34,679 nt of DNA from Calditrichaceae bacterium (GTDB lineage Bacteria > Calditrichota > Calditrichia > Calditrichales > Calditrichaceae), in assembly GCA_016928315.1 (NCBI GenBank), contig JAFGKZ010000282.1:1-34679 (forward strand), written 5' to 3'. Shown one piece after another: positions 26,909-34,679 of this stretch. Position 1 is the first letter of the stretch; each line of letters starts with the position of its first letter. The position numbers and the translations under genes are program-made. A model generated the notes under the pieces. It did no database searches and was not told where the DNA came from. It saw nothing but the letters and a program-made list of their open reading frames with translations.

Positions 26909-28699
26909 TCATTTAGCCAGTCTGAATTTGGCAACCGCCTGATTTAAGTTTTGAGATAAAAATTCCAGCTGCGTTGCAGATTCTTTTGATTGTTTTGCAC
27001 TATCTGCTGTTTCTTTTGCAATAGCGCTAATATGTTCCAGCGTCGATACGATTTCATCAGAAAATTTTGTTTGTTCTTCAGTAGCCGAGGATATATTAAC
27101 CGCCGAGGTTGTTGATATTTCCACACTACCCAATATTTCTCGTAAGGCTTCACCGGCACTATCAACCAGCGATGTTCCGGCGGTAGCTTCTTTTGCACCT
27201 GCTTCAATAGCAGTCATTGTTTTGGCTATACCGGTTTGAACATCGGCGATTAATTTTGAGATTTCATCCGCTGAGTTACTGGAACGTTCAGCCAGATTTC
27301 TGATTTCATCCGCAACCACGGAAAATCCCCGGCCTGCTTCACCGGCACGGGCAGCCTCGATAGAAGCATTTAATGCCAACAGATTGGTACGACTGGCAAT
27401 TTCGCCAATAAAATCACTGATCTCACCAATACGAGTTGATTGTTCGCCGAGAGTTCTGACTTGTCTTGCTGCATCACGGACAGAATCACGAATATTATGC
27501 ATACCATGAATAGTTTTTTTAACAATTTCACTGCCGCGATCAGCCACACTTTTTGCATTCTGTGCAGCCTCTGCAGCACGTTTAGCACTTTGATTAGTAT
27601 CTGTAATTAATTTAGCCATATCTTTGGCAAAATGGCTGATCCGTTCCGTTCGGGAAGCCTGGTCTGCAGCGCCATTGGCCATTGATTCGATATTAGACAA
27701 TATCCCTTCAGTGGATGTTGCCACCTGTTCAGCTGCTTTTTTCGCATCCCGCACAAGATCGCTTAAATCGCTGATCATAAGATTAAAGGAATCTGCCAGA
27801 GCGCCCAGTGTATCGGCTGTAACATTGGCGCTAACTGTAAAATCACCATCCGCTGCTGAACTAACTATTTTCAGAAGTTCGGTGATTTGCTTCTGTATTT
27901 TATCGCGCTCAACGCCGCTATCCTTAGAAGAAGTTAAACTGGTTTCCAATTGTTGCAGAGCTGAATTAATCTCATCGAGGTATATATGTTCTTCGTCCGG
28001 TTTCTTAACGCCCTCGCCTTTTTCCAGACGATCTATATTCATAGTGATAAAATCCATACCATGATTCAATTTTTTTGATTCCAGACTCAGAATAATGAAC
28101 ACTGCCAGCAATATAATAATACCTAATCCCAGCGGACCCAATAATACCCATAATGAAGGCAGTGTTTTCGGCATGAGATATTCAACCATTAAAAACAGAT
28201 TCGAGGATGCTTCACTATCATCCTTAAGCGGAGCAAAAGCATAAAATTTGAGCCCCTCAGGCGCATCCATCCTTTTAAGCGTTGTAATGCTCTGTTTTAT
28301 AGCGTCGTCCATTTCTTTTAACAGATCATAGCTTTGGCCAATAATATTAAGCTTGATATCATTTATTAATATTTCTGTTGCATTATCTTTTTTTCGTAAA
28401 ATTTTTAATCGATATTTGGGATCTCCCAGTTGTTCCCTTAAGGAAGATAATTTAACAAAAGCTTTATTGTAATTCTCGGAATCAAAATCTTTATCATTTT
28501 GTATCATCATAATGGACTTACTGTCAAAAATTATGGAGCCGTTGGTTGCAATAAGTTTTAACTGGTTTTCTATGGTATCCAATGCAGATTTATTGTAAAC
28601 CTGAATGTTAAAATAACTCAGAATAGCTACACCCACTACCACAACAATAACCAATATAATTAAAGTATTATTTTTTATTTTTGACCCGGTAATATTCAT
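26909..28699 (-). CDS. Methyl-accepting chemotaxis protein (PilJ-like)
   Basis: 596 residues, ATG at 28699 with GAGG 6 bases upstream. TM1 about 12-30, a periplasmic segment to about 180 without a recognised sensor fold, TM2 about 182-206, a weak linker, then a HAMP-like stretch about 274-325 ([15 protein letters not shown]). The signalling hairpin tip is [20 protein letters not shown] at about 434-453, the canonical CheA/CheW contact site. There is no C-terminal CheR-binding pentapeptide. It reads signals from the periplasm and controls CheA; the ligand is unknown. It sits between cheW (12 bases) and cheA (16 bases), so the three are surely one transcript. Confidence 0.94.
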   Translation of the reverse strand: MNITGSKIKNNTLIILVIVVVVGVAILSYFNIQVYNKSALDTIENQLKLIATNGSIIFDSKSIMMIQNDKDFDSENYNKAFVKLSSLREQLGDPKYRLKILRKKDNATEILINDIKLNIIGQSYDLLKEMDDAIKQSITTLKRMDAPEGLKFYAFAPLKDDSEASSNLFLMVEYLMPKTLPSLWVLLGPLGLGIIILLAVFIILSLESKKLNHGMDFITMNIDRLEKGEGVKKPDEEHIYLDEINSALQQLETSLTSSKDSGVERDKIQKQITELLKIVSSAADGDFTVSANVTADTLGALADSFNLMISDLSDLVRDAKKAAEQVATSTEGILSNIESMANGAADQASRTERISHFAKDMAKLITDTNQSAKRAAEAAQNAKSVADRGSEIVKKTIHGMHNIRDSVRDAARQVRTLGEQSTRIGEISDFIGEIASRTNLLALNASIEAARAGEAGRGFSVVADEIRNLAERSSNSADEISKLIADVQTGIAKTMTAIEAGAKEATAGTSLVDSAGEALREILGSVEISTTSAVNISSATEEQTKFSDEIVSTLEHISAIAKETADSAKQSKESATQLEFLSQNLNQAVAKFRLAK

Positions 28700-28711
28700 T
28701 TTAACCTCTAA

Positions 28712-29197
28712 TTAAAATCGGTATTGACTTATTTCTTTAGAGCCGATGATCTCCCGAACCTCCAGAAGATGAATTGCGCCTAATTTTTTATCATCATAAA
28801 GTCCATTGAGAAAATGAATAAAATTTGCTGATGATTTCCTATTTGGCACCTGTATTTTTGTTTCATCTATATCAAGTACATCCATAACTTTATCCACATA
28901 AATACCAAAAGAAATATTATCATCTTTTAGTAAAACAACATAGTTTTTATCCGAAATATCATTACTCTCTAAATCAAACAGAACACGCATATCGAGAATT
29001 GAATATATTTGCCCTCTTAAATTAAACACGCCTAAAATACATGCATCCAGATTTGGAATTTTTGTATATCTGGGCAACGGAATAATTTCCACAACTTTAT
29101 TAATTTCTATACCAAAATAGTGTCCTGATAAATTTATTACTGAATACCTGGATTCATTATTTTTTGTTAATTCCTTTGTCGGCGAATCCTTTGTCAA
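28712..29197 (-). CDS. cheW: CheW coupling protein
   Basis: 161 residues, the usual CheW size. It begins at TTG 29197: AAAGGA lies 7 bases upstream and no in-frame ATG exists before the conserved core. The fold signature is present: YFGIEINKVVEIIPLP, ACILGVFNLRGQIYSILDMR, and the Asp/Val strands FGIYVDKVMDVLDI. CheW is a cytoplasmic scaffold linking the receptor tip to the CheA P5 domain. Its position directly before the receptor and cheA fits. Confidence 0.93.
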   Translation of the reverse strand: MTKDSPTKELTKNNESRYSVINLSGHYFGIEINKVVEIIPLPRYTKIPNLDACILGVFNLRGQIYSILDMRVLFDLESNDISDKNYVVLLKDDNISFGIYVDKVMDVLDIDETKIQVPNRKSSANFIHFLNGLYDDKKLGAIHLLEVREIIGSKEISQYRF

Positions 29198-29289
29198 CTT
29201 ATATATCCTTTATTCAAAAATACACGGGTAAAGCGTATTATTTAATCAACATAATCATACATAAATTCTTGTAAATCAAATTGCACAAA

Positions 29290-30459
29290 TCATCCTAATA
29301 ATTCACGGATTTTTGATACCAATTCATCATCTTTAAATGGTTTGGGTAAAAAGGCATCCGCTCCCTCCGATCGTGCTTTTTCAACCATCTGAGGTGAATC
29401 TTTTCCGGATAACATGATTACCGGAATACCCTTGGAAGCTTTAACAGTTTTAAGCAGATCGATACCGTTGATATCCGGAAGCATTAAATCCAGTATCATT
29501 AAACTTGGATTTTTTTCATCTAAAATAGCTAATCCATCCTTGCCGCTTACAGCTGTTTCGATTTTATAATTTTCATCTTCCAGCGCTATTTCCACCATTT
29601 TGCGTATAACAATACTATCATCAACCACAAGGATTGTTTTCATATCGGCCAACTCTTCAGGAGAAGGCTCTTCTGGTTTGGCTTCTTCGGGCTGAGGTTG
29701 TTCTTCAACCACCGCTTCTGCTGCCGGTTCTTCATCTGCGAAATCGATATTCAGATCGATACCTTCGTTTTCTTCCTCTTTATTTTCCATATCCTGCAAA
29801 TCGATTTCAAGAGTTTCTTCTTCTGTTTCGTCAGATCCGGCTTCTATCTCATCCTCTATGCCAGTATCAACTTCAATATCCTCTTCAACGGCTGTATCCG
29901 TCTCGGCCTCCATCTCCAAAGTATCTTCAAGATCAAGATTATCCAAAGAGAAATCCGTTACAGTTTCATCCTCAACAACAGGTTCTTCTTCAACTTCTTC
30001 TTCATCCTCAACTACCGATATTAAGTCGTCGGTCAAATCCGCTTCATTTTCTGTTAATTCTACTTGGGACACCGGTTCTTCTTCTATTTCAGTTATTTCT
30101 TCATCCAAATCCAGTTCAAGTGATTCATCGGCTTCGGACTGATATTCAAATTCAGGTTGTTCCTCAACCTCAAATTCTTCTTCAACTTCAGGTTCCCCTG
30201 CTGTCTGTTCTTCCACCAGCTCTTTTTCTTCTTTTGTTTCTTTTACTTCTTCTGAAGCTTCCACATCGACCAGGCCTTCCGAAATAAGCCTTTGAAGAGA
30301 ATCATCTATAACCGATAATTCATCGTCAAGATACTCAGCAATTTGTTCTGATCCAACCGATCCATCAATCAGAAAAAATACCTTCCACGCATTATAGGGA
30401 AGCTTTGCTGAATGAATCTTCTCTTCAACATTCTTAACGCGTTTATACTTTTTTCCCAC
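29290..30459 (-). CDS. Winged-helix / acidic linker / receiver response regulator
   Basis: 389 residues from GTG 30459, supported by AAAGGG 8 bases upstream; the next in-frame Met is far inside. Residues about 1-70 look like a winged-helix fold (NAWKVFFLIDGSVGSEQIAE, SLQRLISEGLVDV), like those in some PatA/Frz-linked regulators. Residues about 70-265 are an extremely acidic Glu/Asp linker. Residues 273-389 form a receiver: ILVVDDSIVIRK (DD at 280-281), phospho-Asp324 in ILDLMLP, Lys373 in LPKPF. It is probably the output protein of the CheA downstream and acts like a PilG/PilH-type regulator. The helix-turn-helix part may bind protein rather than DNA. It follows the parA-like gene by 30 bases. 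Confidence 0.85.
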   Translation of the reverse strand: MGKKYKRVKNVEEKIHSAKLPYNAWKVFFLIDGSVGSEQIAEYLDDELSVIDDSLQRLISEGLVDVEASEEVKETKEEKELVEEQTAGEPEVEEEFEVEEQPEFEYQSEADESLELDLDEEITEIEEEPVSQVELTENEADLTDDLISVVEDEEEVEEEPVVEDETVTDFSLDNLDLEDTLEMEAETDTAVEEDIEVDTGIEDEIEAGSDETEEETLEIDLQDMENKEEENEGIDLNIDFADEEPAAEAVVEEQPQPEEAKPEEPSPEELADMKTILVVDDSIVIRKMVEIALEDENYKIETAVSGKDGLAILDEKNPSLMILDLMLPDINGIDLLKTVKASKGIPVIMLSGKDSPQMVEKARSEGADAFLPKPFKDDELVSKIRELLG

Positions 30460-30489
30460 AACTTTACCCTTTCGTGAATTTATGTGCGA

Positions 30490-31251
30490 TTATTTTTTGT
30501 TGATAATTTCTTCCGCTAATTTTAGATAACTCACCGATCCAGGTGATGCCAAATCAATTAAAGCAACCGGCTTGCCAAGGGCTGGCGCTTCAGCAATTTT
30601 AGAATTCCTCGGAATTACAGCATTGAATACGATATCCTTAAAATTATGCTTTAACTCTTCGGCTATTTCTTTACTTTTTTTCACACGTTTATCAAGCATG
30701 GTAATTAAAATACCTAATAATTTTAAATTTGGATTATGATTTGAACCAATATTACGTACAGTTCTTAAAAATTTCCCCAACGAATTTAATGAAAAATACT
30801 CAGATTGCACAGGTATCAGCAACAATTCAGCCGCTATTAATGCATTAATCGTAATAGTCCCAAGACTTGGAGGGCAATCTAATATAATATAATCATACAT
30901 GTTTTTTAACGGTGTTAAAATACTACGTAACATCATTTTCTGTAATAATTGGGTATATAGTTCAACTTCTTCCTCTTCTGTTTTAATATGAGAGGGTACA
31001 ATTTCTAAATTATCCAATCCAATGTCTTTAATTGCCAACGTCAAAGGAATTTTATTAACAATGATATCGTATAATCCATATTCAATATCTAATCCCTGCA
31101 AATGAAAACTCGCTGCTATACTACCCTGTGGATCCAGATCAACGAGCAGAGTTTTTTTTTCAAAAATTGCAAAACTGGTTGCTAAATTTATTGACGTAGT
31201 AGTTTTCCCAACGCCTCCTTTTTGACTGGCAACGACTATAATTTCACCCAT
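30490..31251 (-). CDS. ParA/Soj-family ATPase, candidate array-positioning protein
   Basis: 253 residues, normal for chromosomal ParA/Soj. Deviant Walker A KGGVGKTTTS at 11-20 with signature Lys11, Walker A' DLDPQG at 38-43, Walker B ILDCPPSLG with Asp125. The ribosome site is weak. No parB is adjacent; instead it is the first gene of the chemosensory cluster. ParA-family ATPases next to che genes (ParC in Vibrio, PpfA in Rhodobacter) place chemoreceptor clusters in the cell, so that is the likely role. Classical chromosome segregation remains possible if a parB lies elsewhere. Confidence 0.88.
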   Translation of the reverse strand: MGEIIVVASQKGGVGKTTTSINLATSFAIFEKKTLLVDLDPQGSIAASFHLQGLDIEYGLYDIIVNKIPLTLAIKDIGLDNLEIVPSHIKTEEEEVELYTQLLQKMMLRSILTPLKNMYDYIILDCPPSLGTITINALIAAELLLIPVQSEYFSLNSLGKFLRTVRNIGSNHNPNLKLLGILITMLDKRVKKSKEIAEELKHNFKDIVFNAVIPRNSKIAEAPALGKPVALIDLASPGSVSYLKLAEEIINKK

Positions 31252-31654
31252 CTAATTAATTTATCGCTTTCATCTCTTAGGATCAGATCAATTTTCTATT
31301 GTTTGGATTAAGCCTGATAGAAACATGATAAATTAATGCCGCATAAGTACTTAATAATTTAGCATTTACTTTCTATTCAAGTCAACCATTTAAATTATTT
31401 CTATACTATTTACTTTTCATATTTATTTACTATTGCACTATTTCTTCATTCTATCTTCTCGGCTTATTTTTAATTAACTCAAGATTTTTTTTAATGAATC
31501 AAGTTCAAAGTTAACATATTGTTAAGTGGTATTATTTTAAAATGAATACTTTTGGTTCATATTACGACCGGTTTGTTTTTAAATCTAAGATATATCAACA
31601 CAAACAAAGACAGAAAATATAATTGTGCAATTAATAAGACTGGGATTCTATTTA
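31252..31654. other. 403-bp AT-rich spacer with the likely cluster promoter
   Basis: No gene or RNA is recognised on either strand. It holds the candidate promoter at 31356-31385 and a short palindrome TAATTGTGCAATTA near 31619-31632 that has too small a loop for a hairpin. Confidence 0.6.
31356..31385 (-). promoter_or_regulatory. Candidate promoter of the parA-che cluster
   Basis: On the minus strand TTGACT (31380-31385) and TAAATT (31356-31361) are 18 bases apart, about 105 bases before the parA start. The -10 box equals the one proposed for the repeat protein gene. Confidence 0.4.
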
Positions 31655-32773
31655 CTAGTTCGGTTGTATTATGGCTTTTTTTAAATCATTAAAATACGAT
31701 GGATGTTCTCTGAGATAATTATACGAAAAAATAACATACCCGCCATTTTTGATAGTCTGGGTTTCCTTTATTCTATCAATAACAGCCTGATAATCCTGAT
31801 TGTAAACGGATATCCCAACCATTACTTTGGATTCATTTTGCTTAATTAAAGCCGTATTCAAATTTTGAATAAAATTATGCATGACGGTGTCATAATTCAT
31901 GATAACCAAATGATCGCATATATCATTAATAAGCCATGATCCCCAATCCTGAAAATAGTAATCATAGGCTATTTTCCTGTTTGGTTTTACTGCAATACTT
32001 AATTCTGCCGGATGTTTAAATTGATTCATATATTGTTTAATCTGTATTAATAACCCAGTTAAGTTTTGTCGTAAGTAGTCCTTATACATACCGGATAAAT
32101 ATTTGTATTGCTCAACCTGAATAACCGAATTGTTTTTACCTTGAATTTTAAACATATCAATTGGATCAAACCAATGTGACCGAAAAAACTGTGTTCTTCC
32201 ATCAGGGGAAAAGGAATACTCATAAGATGGATAGCGCAGATAGTCCAGATGGATTCCATCCACATTATGGTTCTGAATCAGATTTGATATCAGCGCTTTT
32301 AAGTCCAGTAAATTTTCCTCACTGGATGGATCAATAAAGAATCCTTCTATACCTTGTTTTTTTAAACTGCTATATTGCGGAATGTTTTTATCATTAACTG
32401 TACGCAGTGTTGAATTTTTTAAACGATAAAACAGATGTGATTGATCAGTAGGCTGCCTGTCATTTGCCCATATAAATAAAACATTTAACCAGGCATGAAC
32501 ACGCATATTTTCCTGTTTTGCTTTTTGAACTAACAATCCAAATGGCGTATCTTGCTGTCCAATCTTTTTTTGACCGTATGTTTCACCCAGTGCTCTCACT
32601 TGTACATAAAGATCTGTGATATGTAATGATTTTGCTGTCGTAATAATATTTTCTACTTCGGTCTTATCCGTTAATGCATAGCGAACAACCCAAAGCCCGC
32701 GAACCGGATTCGCATATATTAATAAAATTGAGAAATAAATCAGTGTTGAGACTATTAATACTTTCTTGCACAT
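31655..32773 (-). CDS. Secreted GHL10-type (DUF187, YngK-like) glycoside hydrolase
   Basis: 372 residues, ATG at 32773; the ribosome site is poor. Signal peptide about 1-21 (KKVLIVSTLIYFSILLIYA). A single TIM-barrel domain follows: VRGLWVVRYALT at the start, VHAWLNVLFIWAND, FFIDPSSEE, and the hallmark DGIHLDYLRYP with the probable catalytic Asp, then LVIMNYDTVMHN. GHL10 proteins are envelope or extracellular hydrolases, often thought to act on cell-wall glycans. It stands alone between the alpha operon terminator and the parA spacer. Confidence 0.85.
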   Translation of the reverse strand: MCKKVLIVSTLIYFSILLIYANPVRGLWVVRYALTDKTEVENIITTAKSLHITDLYVQVRALGETYGQKKIGQQDTPFGLLVQKAKQENMRVHAWLNVLFIWANDRQPTDQSHLFYRLKNSTLRTVNDKNIPQYSSLKKQGIEGFFIDPSSEENLLDLKALISNLIQNHNVDGIHLDYLRYPSYEYSFSPDGRTQFFRSHWFDPIDMFKIQGKNNSVIQVEQYKYLSGMYKDYLRQNLTGLLIQIKQYMNQFKHPAELSIAVKPNRKIAYDYYFQDWGSWLINDICDHLVIMNYDTVMHNFIQNLNTALIKQNESKVMVGISVYNQDYQAVIDRIKETQTIKNGGYVIFSYNYLREHPSYFNDLKKAIIQPN

Positions 32774-32852
32774 TTTATTGTTGTATGTTTAATAAAATTA
32801 AATATATAGATATCATAAAATTAATGCAATCGGTTTGTGTACTTTATAAAAC

Positions 32853-32879
32853 AAAAAAAGCCCGTCAGTTGGCGGGCTT
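32853..32879 (-). terminator. Intrinsic terminator of the rpsD-rpoA-rplQ operon
   Basis: On the minus strand AAGCCCGCC and GACGGGCTT pair around a 4-base loop (one G-U pair), followed by seven T. It starts 25 bases after the rplQ stop. Confidence 0.9.
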
Positions 32880-32903
32880 AAATGTGGATCAAAAACTCAA
32901 AGA

Positions 32904-33524
32904 CTATGCTTTAGGATCATCTTTTTCTTTATCTGACTCTGTAGTTTTTTCTTCAGCCACTTCAGCTTCTGGTTCAGGTTTTTCTTCCACTATCTCTTCT
33001 GCTTTAAGGTCTTTAACTTCTTCTTTTTTATCTTCAGCGGGCTTTTCAACTGACTTTTCTTCCATAGCCGTTTCTTCTACAGATTCAGCAACGCCTGCAC
33101 TTTCATCTTTATCTGCTTTTTTCTTATCCTTTTTCGGCGTTTTGGGTTTGGATTTTGAAGCAGATTTTTCAAAGCCCACAAGCTGCAGAACCGACATAGG
33201 TGCGCCGTCACCGCGACGATTGCCGAGTTTGATAATCCGGGTATAGCCGCCTTCCCTGGTTTCAAATGTTGGCGCAACTTCATCAAATAAACCTTTGACA
33301 GCTTCTTTATTCTGCAAAAACTTAAATGCAAGACGGCGATGATGCAGCGTACCTTTTTTTCCGTATGTAACCAGGCGCTCAACATAACCTCGAAGCTCTT
33401 TTGCCTTGGCAATTGTTGTTTTTATTTCTTTATGTTCTATAATTTGCGCAACCATATTACGCATTAACGCCTTTTTATGACTTGTTGTTCTGCTTAAATG
33501 ATTGCCTTTTTTCTTGTGACGCAT
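32904..33524 (-). CDS. rplQ: 50S ribosomal protein L17 with long charged C-terminal tail
   Basis: 206 residues, ATG at 33524 with AAAGGA upstream. Residues 1-120 are a complete L17 (MRHKKKGNHLSRTTSHKKAL, KELRGYVERLVTYGKKG, GGYTRIIKLGNRRGDGAPM). E. coli L17 is 127 residues; here about 86 more follow, first Lys-rich (121-140), then almost wholly Glu/Lys/Asp with Ala/Val/Pro. L17 binds 23S rRNA near the exit tunnel, so the tail could project from that face. It sits 27 bases after rpoA in the standard alpha operon order. Confidence 0.97.
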   Translation of the reverse strand: MRHKKKGNHLSRTTSHKKALMRNMVAQIIEHKEIKTTIAKAKELRGYVERLVTYGKKGTLHHRRLAFKFLQNKEAVKGLFDEVAPTFETREGGYTRIIKLGNRRGDGAPMSVLQLVGFEKSASKSKPKTPKKDKKKADKDESAGVAESVEETAMEEKSVEKPAEDKKEEVKDLKAEEIVEEKPEPEAEVAEEKTTESDKEKDDPKA

Positions 33525-33551
33525 TTTAAACGTTCCTTTACAATATACCTT

Positions 33552-34538
33552 TTAGTTCTCTTCAGGTTTAACGTATTTATCCACATTCATGCCAAAATGT
33601 AAACCACGTTCTTCCAATATTTTACCAAGTTCCATCAAGGACTTCCGACCAAAATTTTTAAACTTGAGCATTTCTGCCTCATCTTTACGAACCAAATCAC
33701 CAATAGATTTTATGTCTGCGGCTTTTAGACAATTATGTGAACGCACGGATAATTCCAGCTCATCGACGCTCATTTTAAGCAGTTTCTTAATTCTTAACGC
33801 TTCCTCATCAATTTCAGCAGCTTCTTCCTCTTCCGTGTCAATATCAAAATTAATAAATAGTTGAATGTGATCTTTTAAAATTTTACCGCTGTAGGTTAAA
33901 GCATCGTCTGGGGTTATACTGCCGTCTGTCTGAATATCAAGGATCAGTTTTTCAAAATCTGTTTTTTGACCTACACGCGTGTTTTCCACATCAAACTTTA
34001 CATTCAGAATTGGAGAAAATATTGAGTCAATCGGAATAACACCGATTGTTTGATCGGTCATTTTATTTTCTTCTGCAGTTACATAACCACGTCCGCGATC
34101 AATATAAAGCTCGAGGTCTAAATAAGACTTATCATTTAATGAGGCAATATGTAAATCAGGATTTAAAATTTCAATATCTGGCGCATTATCCTGCAGTACT
34201 TTCCCCGTGAATTCAAGTGGTCCCTTCAATCGCAGATCAATTTTCTCGGGACGTTTATTGAGCATTTTAATCCGTAATCTCTTCAGGTTCAAAATAATTT
34301 CAGGCAAATCTTCATAGACGCCCGGAATGGTAGTAAACTCATGTTGAACATTATTCACTTTAATGGCTGTGATAGCCGCTCCCTGTAAAGAAGAGAGCAA
34401 TACGCGCCGAAACATATTTCCTATAGTTACGCCAAAACCTTTTTCTAAGGGCTGAATGTAGAAACGCCCAAATGTATCAGAATAAGTGGCTTCATCTATC
34501 TCAATTCTTTCCGGCATTTGTAAATTTGACCAGCTCAT
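33552..34538 (-). CDS. rpoA: RNA polymerase alpha subunit
   Basis: 328 residues from the ATG at 34538 (AAGG 6 bases upstream); a GTG two codons earlier overlaps the ribosome site. The N-terminal domain (about 1-235) shows GFGVTIGNMFRRVLLSSLQG, the dimer and beta/beta' contact region. The C-terminal domain (about 255-315) shows ELSVRSHNCLKAADIKSIGD and KNFGRKSLMEL, the helix-hairpin-helix that binds UP elements and activators. Length is normal. An acidic linker (DTEEEEAAEIDEEALR) joins the domains. It is placed between rpsD and rplQ as in most bacteria. Confidence 0.98.
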   Translation of the reverse strand: MSWSNLQMPERIEIDEATYSDTFGRFYIQPLEKGFGVTIGNMFRRVLLSSLQGAAITAIKVNNVQHEFTTIPGVYEDLPEIILNLKRLRIKMLNKRPEKIDLRLKGPLEFTGKVLQDNAPDIEILNPDLHIASLNDKSYLDLELYIDRGRGYVTAEENKMTDQTIGVIPIDSIFSPILNVKFDVENTRVGQKTDFEKLILDIQTDGSITPDDALTYSGKILKDHIQLFINFDIDTEEEEAAEIDEEALRIKKLLKMSVDELELSVRSHNCLKAADIKSIGDLVRKDEAEMLKFKNFGRKSLMELGKILEERGLHFGMNVDKYVKPEEN

Positions 34539-34569
34539 TTTCACCTTCTATTTTAATTACAGATTTTTT

Positions 34570-34679
34570 TTATTTCGAATACAACTCGACAATCATATTT
34601 TCCTGTACATTAACAGGAATATCTTCGCGCTGCGGCTTGTCGAGAAAAACACCTTTCAATTGTGCTTTATCCAAATCCA
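34570..34679 (-). CDS. rpsD: 30S ribosomal protein S4, C-terminal part
   Basis: Only the last about 36 codons are in the window; the 5' end lies beyond the right edge. The frame reads LDKAQLKGVFLDKP, REDIPVNVQENM and ends IVELYSK, the near-invariant end of S4. S4 binds 16S rRNA first in 30S assembly and is often the alpha operon autoregulator. The stop is 31 bases before the rpoA ATG. Confidence 0.95.
   Translation of the reverse strand, partial: DLDKAQLKGVFLDKPQREDIPVNVQENMIVELYSK

Noticed and set aside
29634-30287. Long open frame on the plus strand opposite the acidic linker
   Set aside because: It mirrors GAA/GAT-rich codons of the acidic linker and gives a Leu/Gln-rich nonsense peptide with no start signal.
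31252-31654. Possible small RNA or small gene in the spacer
   Set aside because: No open frame with a ribosome site and no stable hairpin with U-tract was found.
32853-32879. Third copy of the 53-bp junction repeat
   Set aside because: The rplQ terminator shares the CCCG-CAG/GGCGGG look but is only 27 bases and lacks both inner arms.
32674-33246. Ser-rich plus-strand open frame opposite rplQ and the hydrolase start
   Set aside because: It is the complement of the L17 charged tail and runs through the operon terminator; no ribosome site.
1-34679. CRISPR arrays, tRNA genes, insertion sequences or prophage genes
   Set aside because: No regularly spaced direct repeats, cloverleaf tRNA, transposase or integrase motifs were seen.

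Overview
The window looks like a chromosomal segment of a Gram-negative bacterium of the Fibrobacterota-Chlorobiota-Bacteroidota (FCB) superphylum, most likely a Calditrichota/KSB1-type lineage. This is inferred from the QNYPNPFNP-type C-terminal sorting domain of the secreted protease (type IX secretion style), moderate-to-low GC, many signal-peptide proteins, and the L17 and chemosensory gene styles. No 16S rRNA, tRNA, CRISPR array or transposase is visible, so the assignment stays provisional.

Layout. 1-3730 (minus): a fatty acyl-CoA synthetase with a very long uncharacterised C-terminal tail that runs off the left edge. 3994-14640 (minus): three exported surface-type proteins: a sedolisin-like/S8-fold protease with a sorting tail, a propeller lipoprotein, and a 1370-residue LVIVD-propeller plus 11 Ig/cadherin-like repeats. 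Between them are hairpin-rich spacers, the C-terminal scrap of a lost lipoprotein paralogue, and two copies of a 53-bp element that folds as a probable three-way junction and doubles as a terminator. 14890-17698 (plus): a YgfK-like iron-sulfur protein that lacks the flavin/NADPH module, and a small AgmX/PglI-type secreted protein.

17695-31251 (minus) is a long, tightly spaced cluster, read from the right: ParA-like ATPase, winged-helix/acidic-linker/receiver protein, CheW, methyl-accepting chemotaxis protein, a giant hybrid CheA (several Hpt domains, HATPase, CheW, receiver), a beta-helix/TonB-C fusion, a deoxynucleoside kinase and a GT4 glycosyltransferase. The signalling core resembles Pil-Chp-type or alternative-function chemosensory systems; no CheR, CheB or stand-alone CheY lies in the window. 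The ParA protein, with no ParB beside it, is a candidate for positioning the array.

31655-32773 (minus) is a secreted GHL10-type glycoside hydrolase. 32904-34679 (minus) is the end of the ribosomal alpha operon: rpsD (partial), rpoA, rplQ, closed by a clear intrinsic terminator. L17 carries an unusual charged tail of about 86 residues.

The best second-look items are the invertible 53-bp terminator repeat, the truncated YgfK, the synthetase tail, the TonB-C/beta-helix fusion inside a chemosensory operon, the degenerate Hpt in CheA, and the overlapping convergent gene pair whose terminator lies inside the opposing coding sequence.
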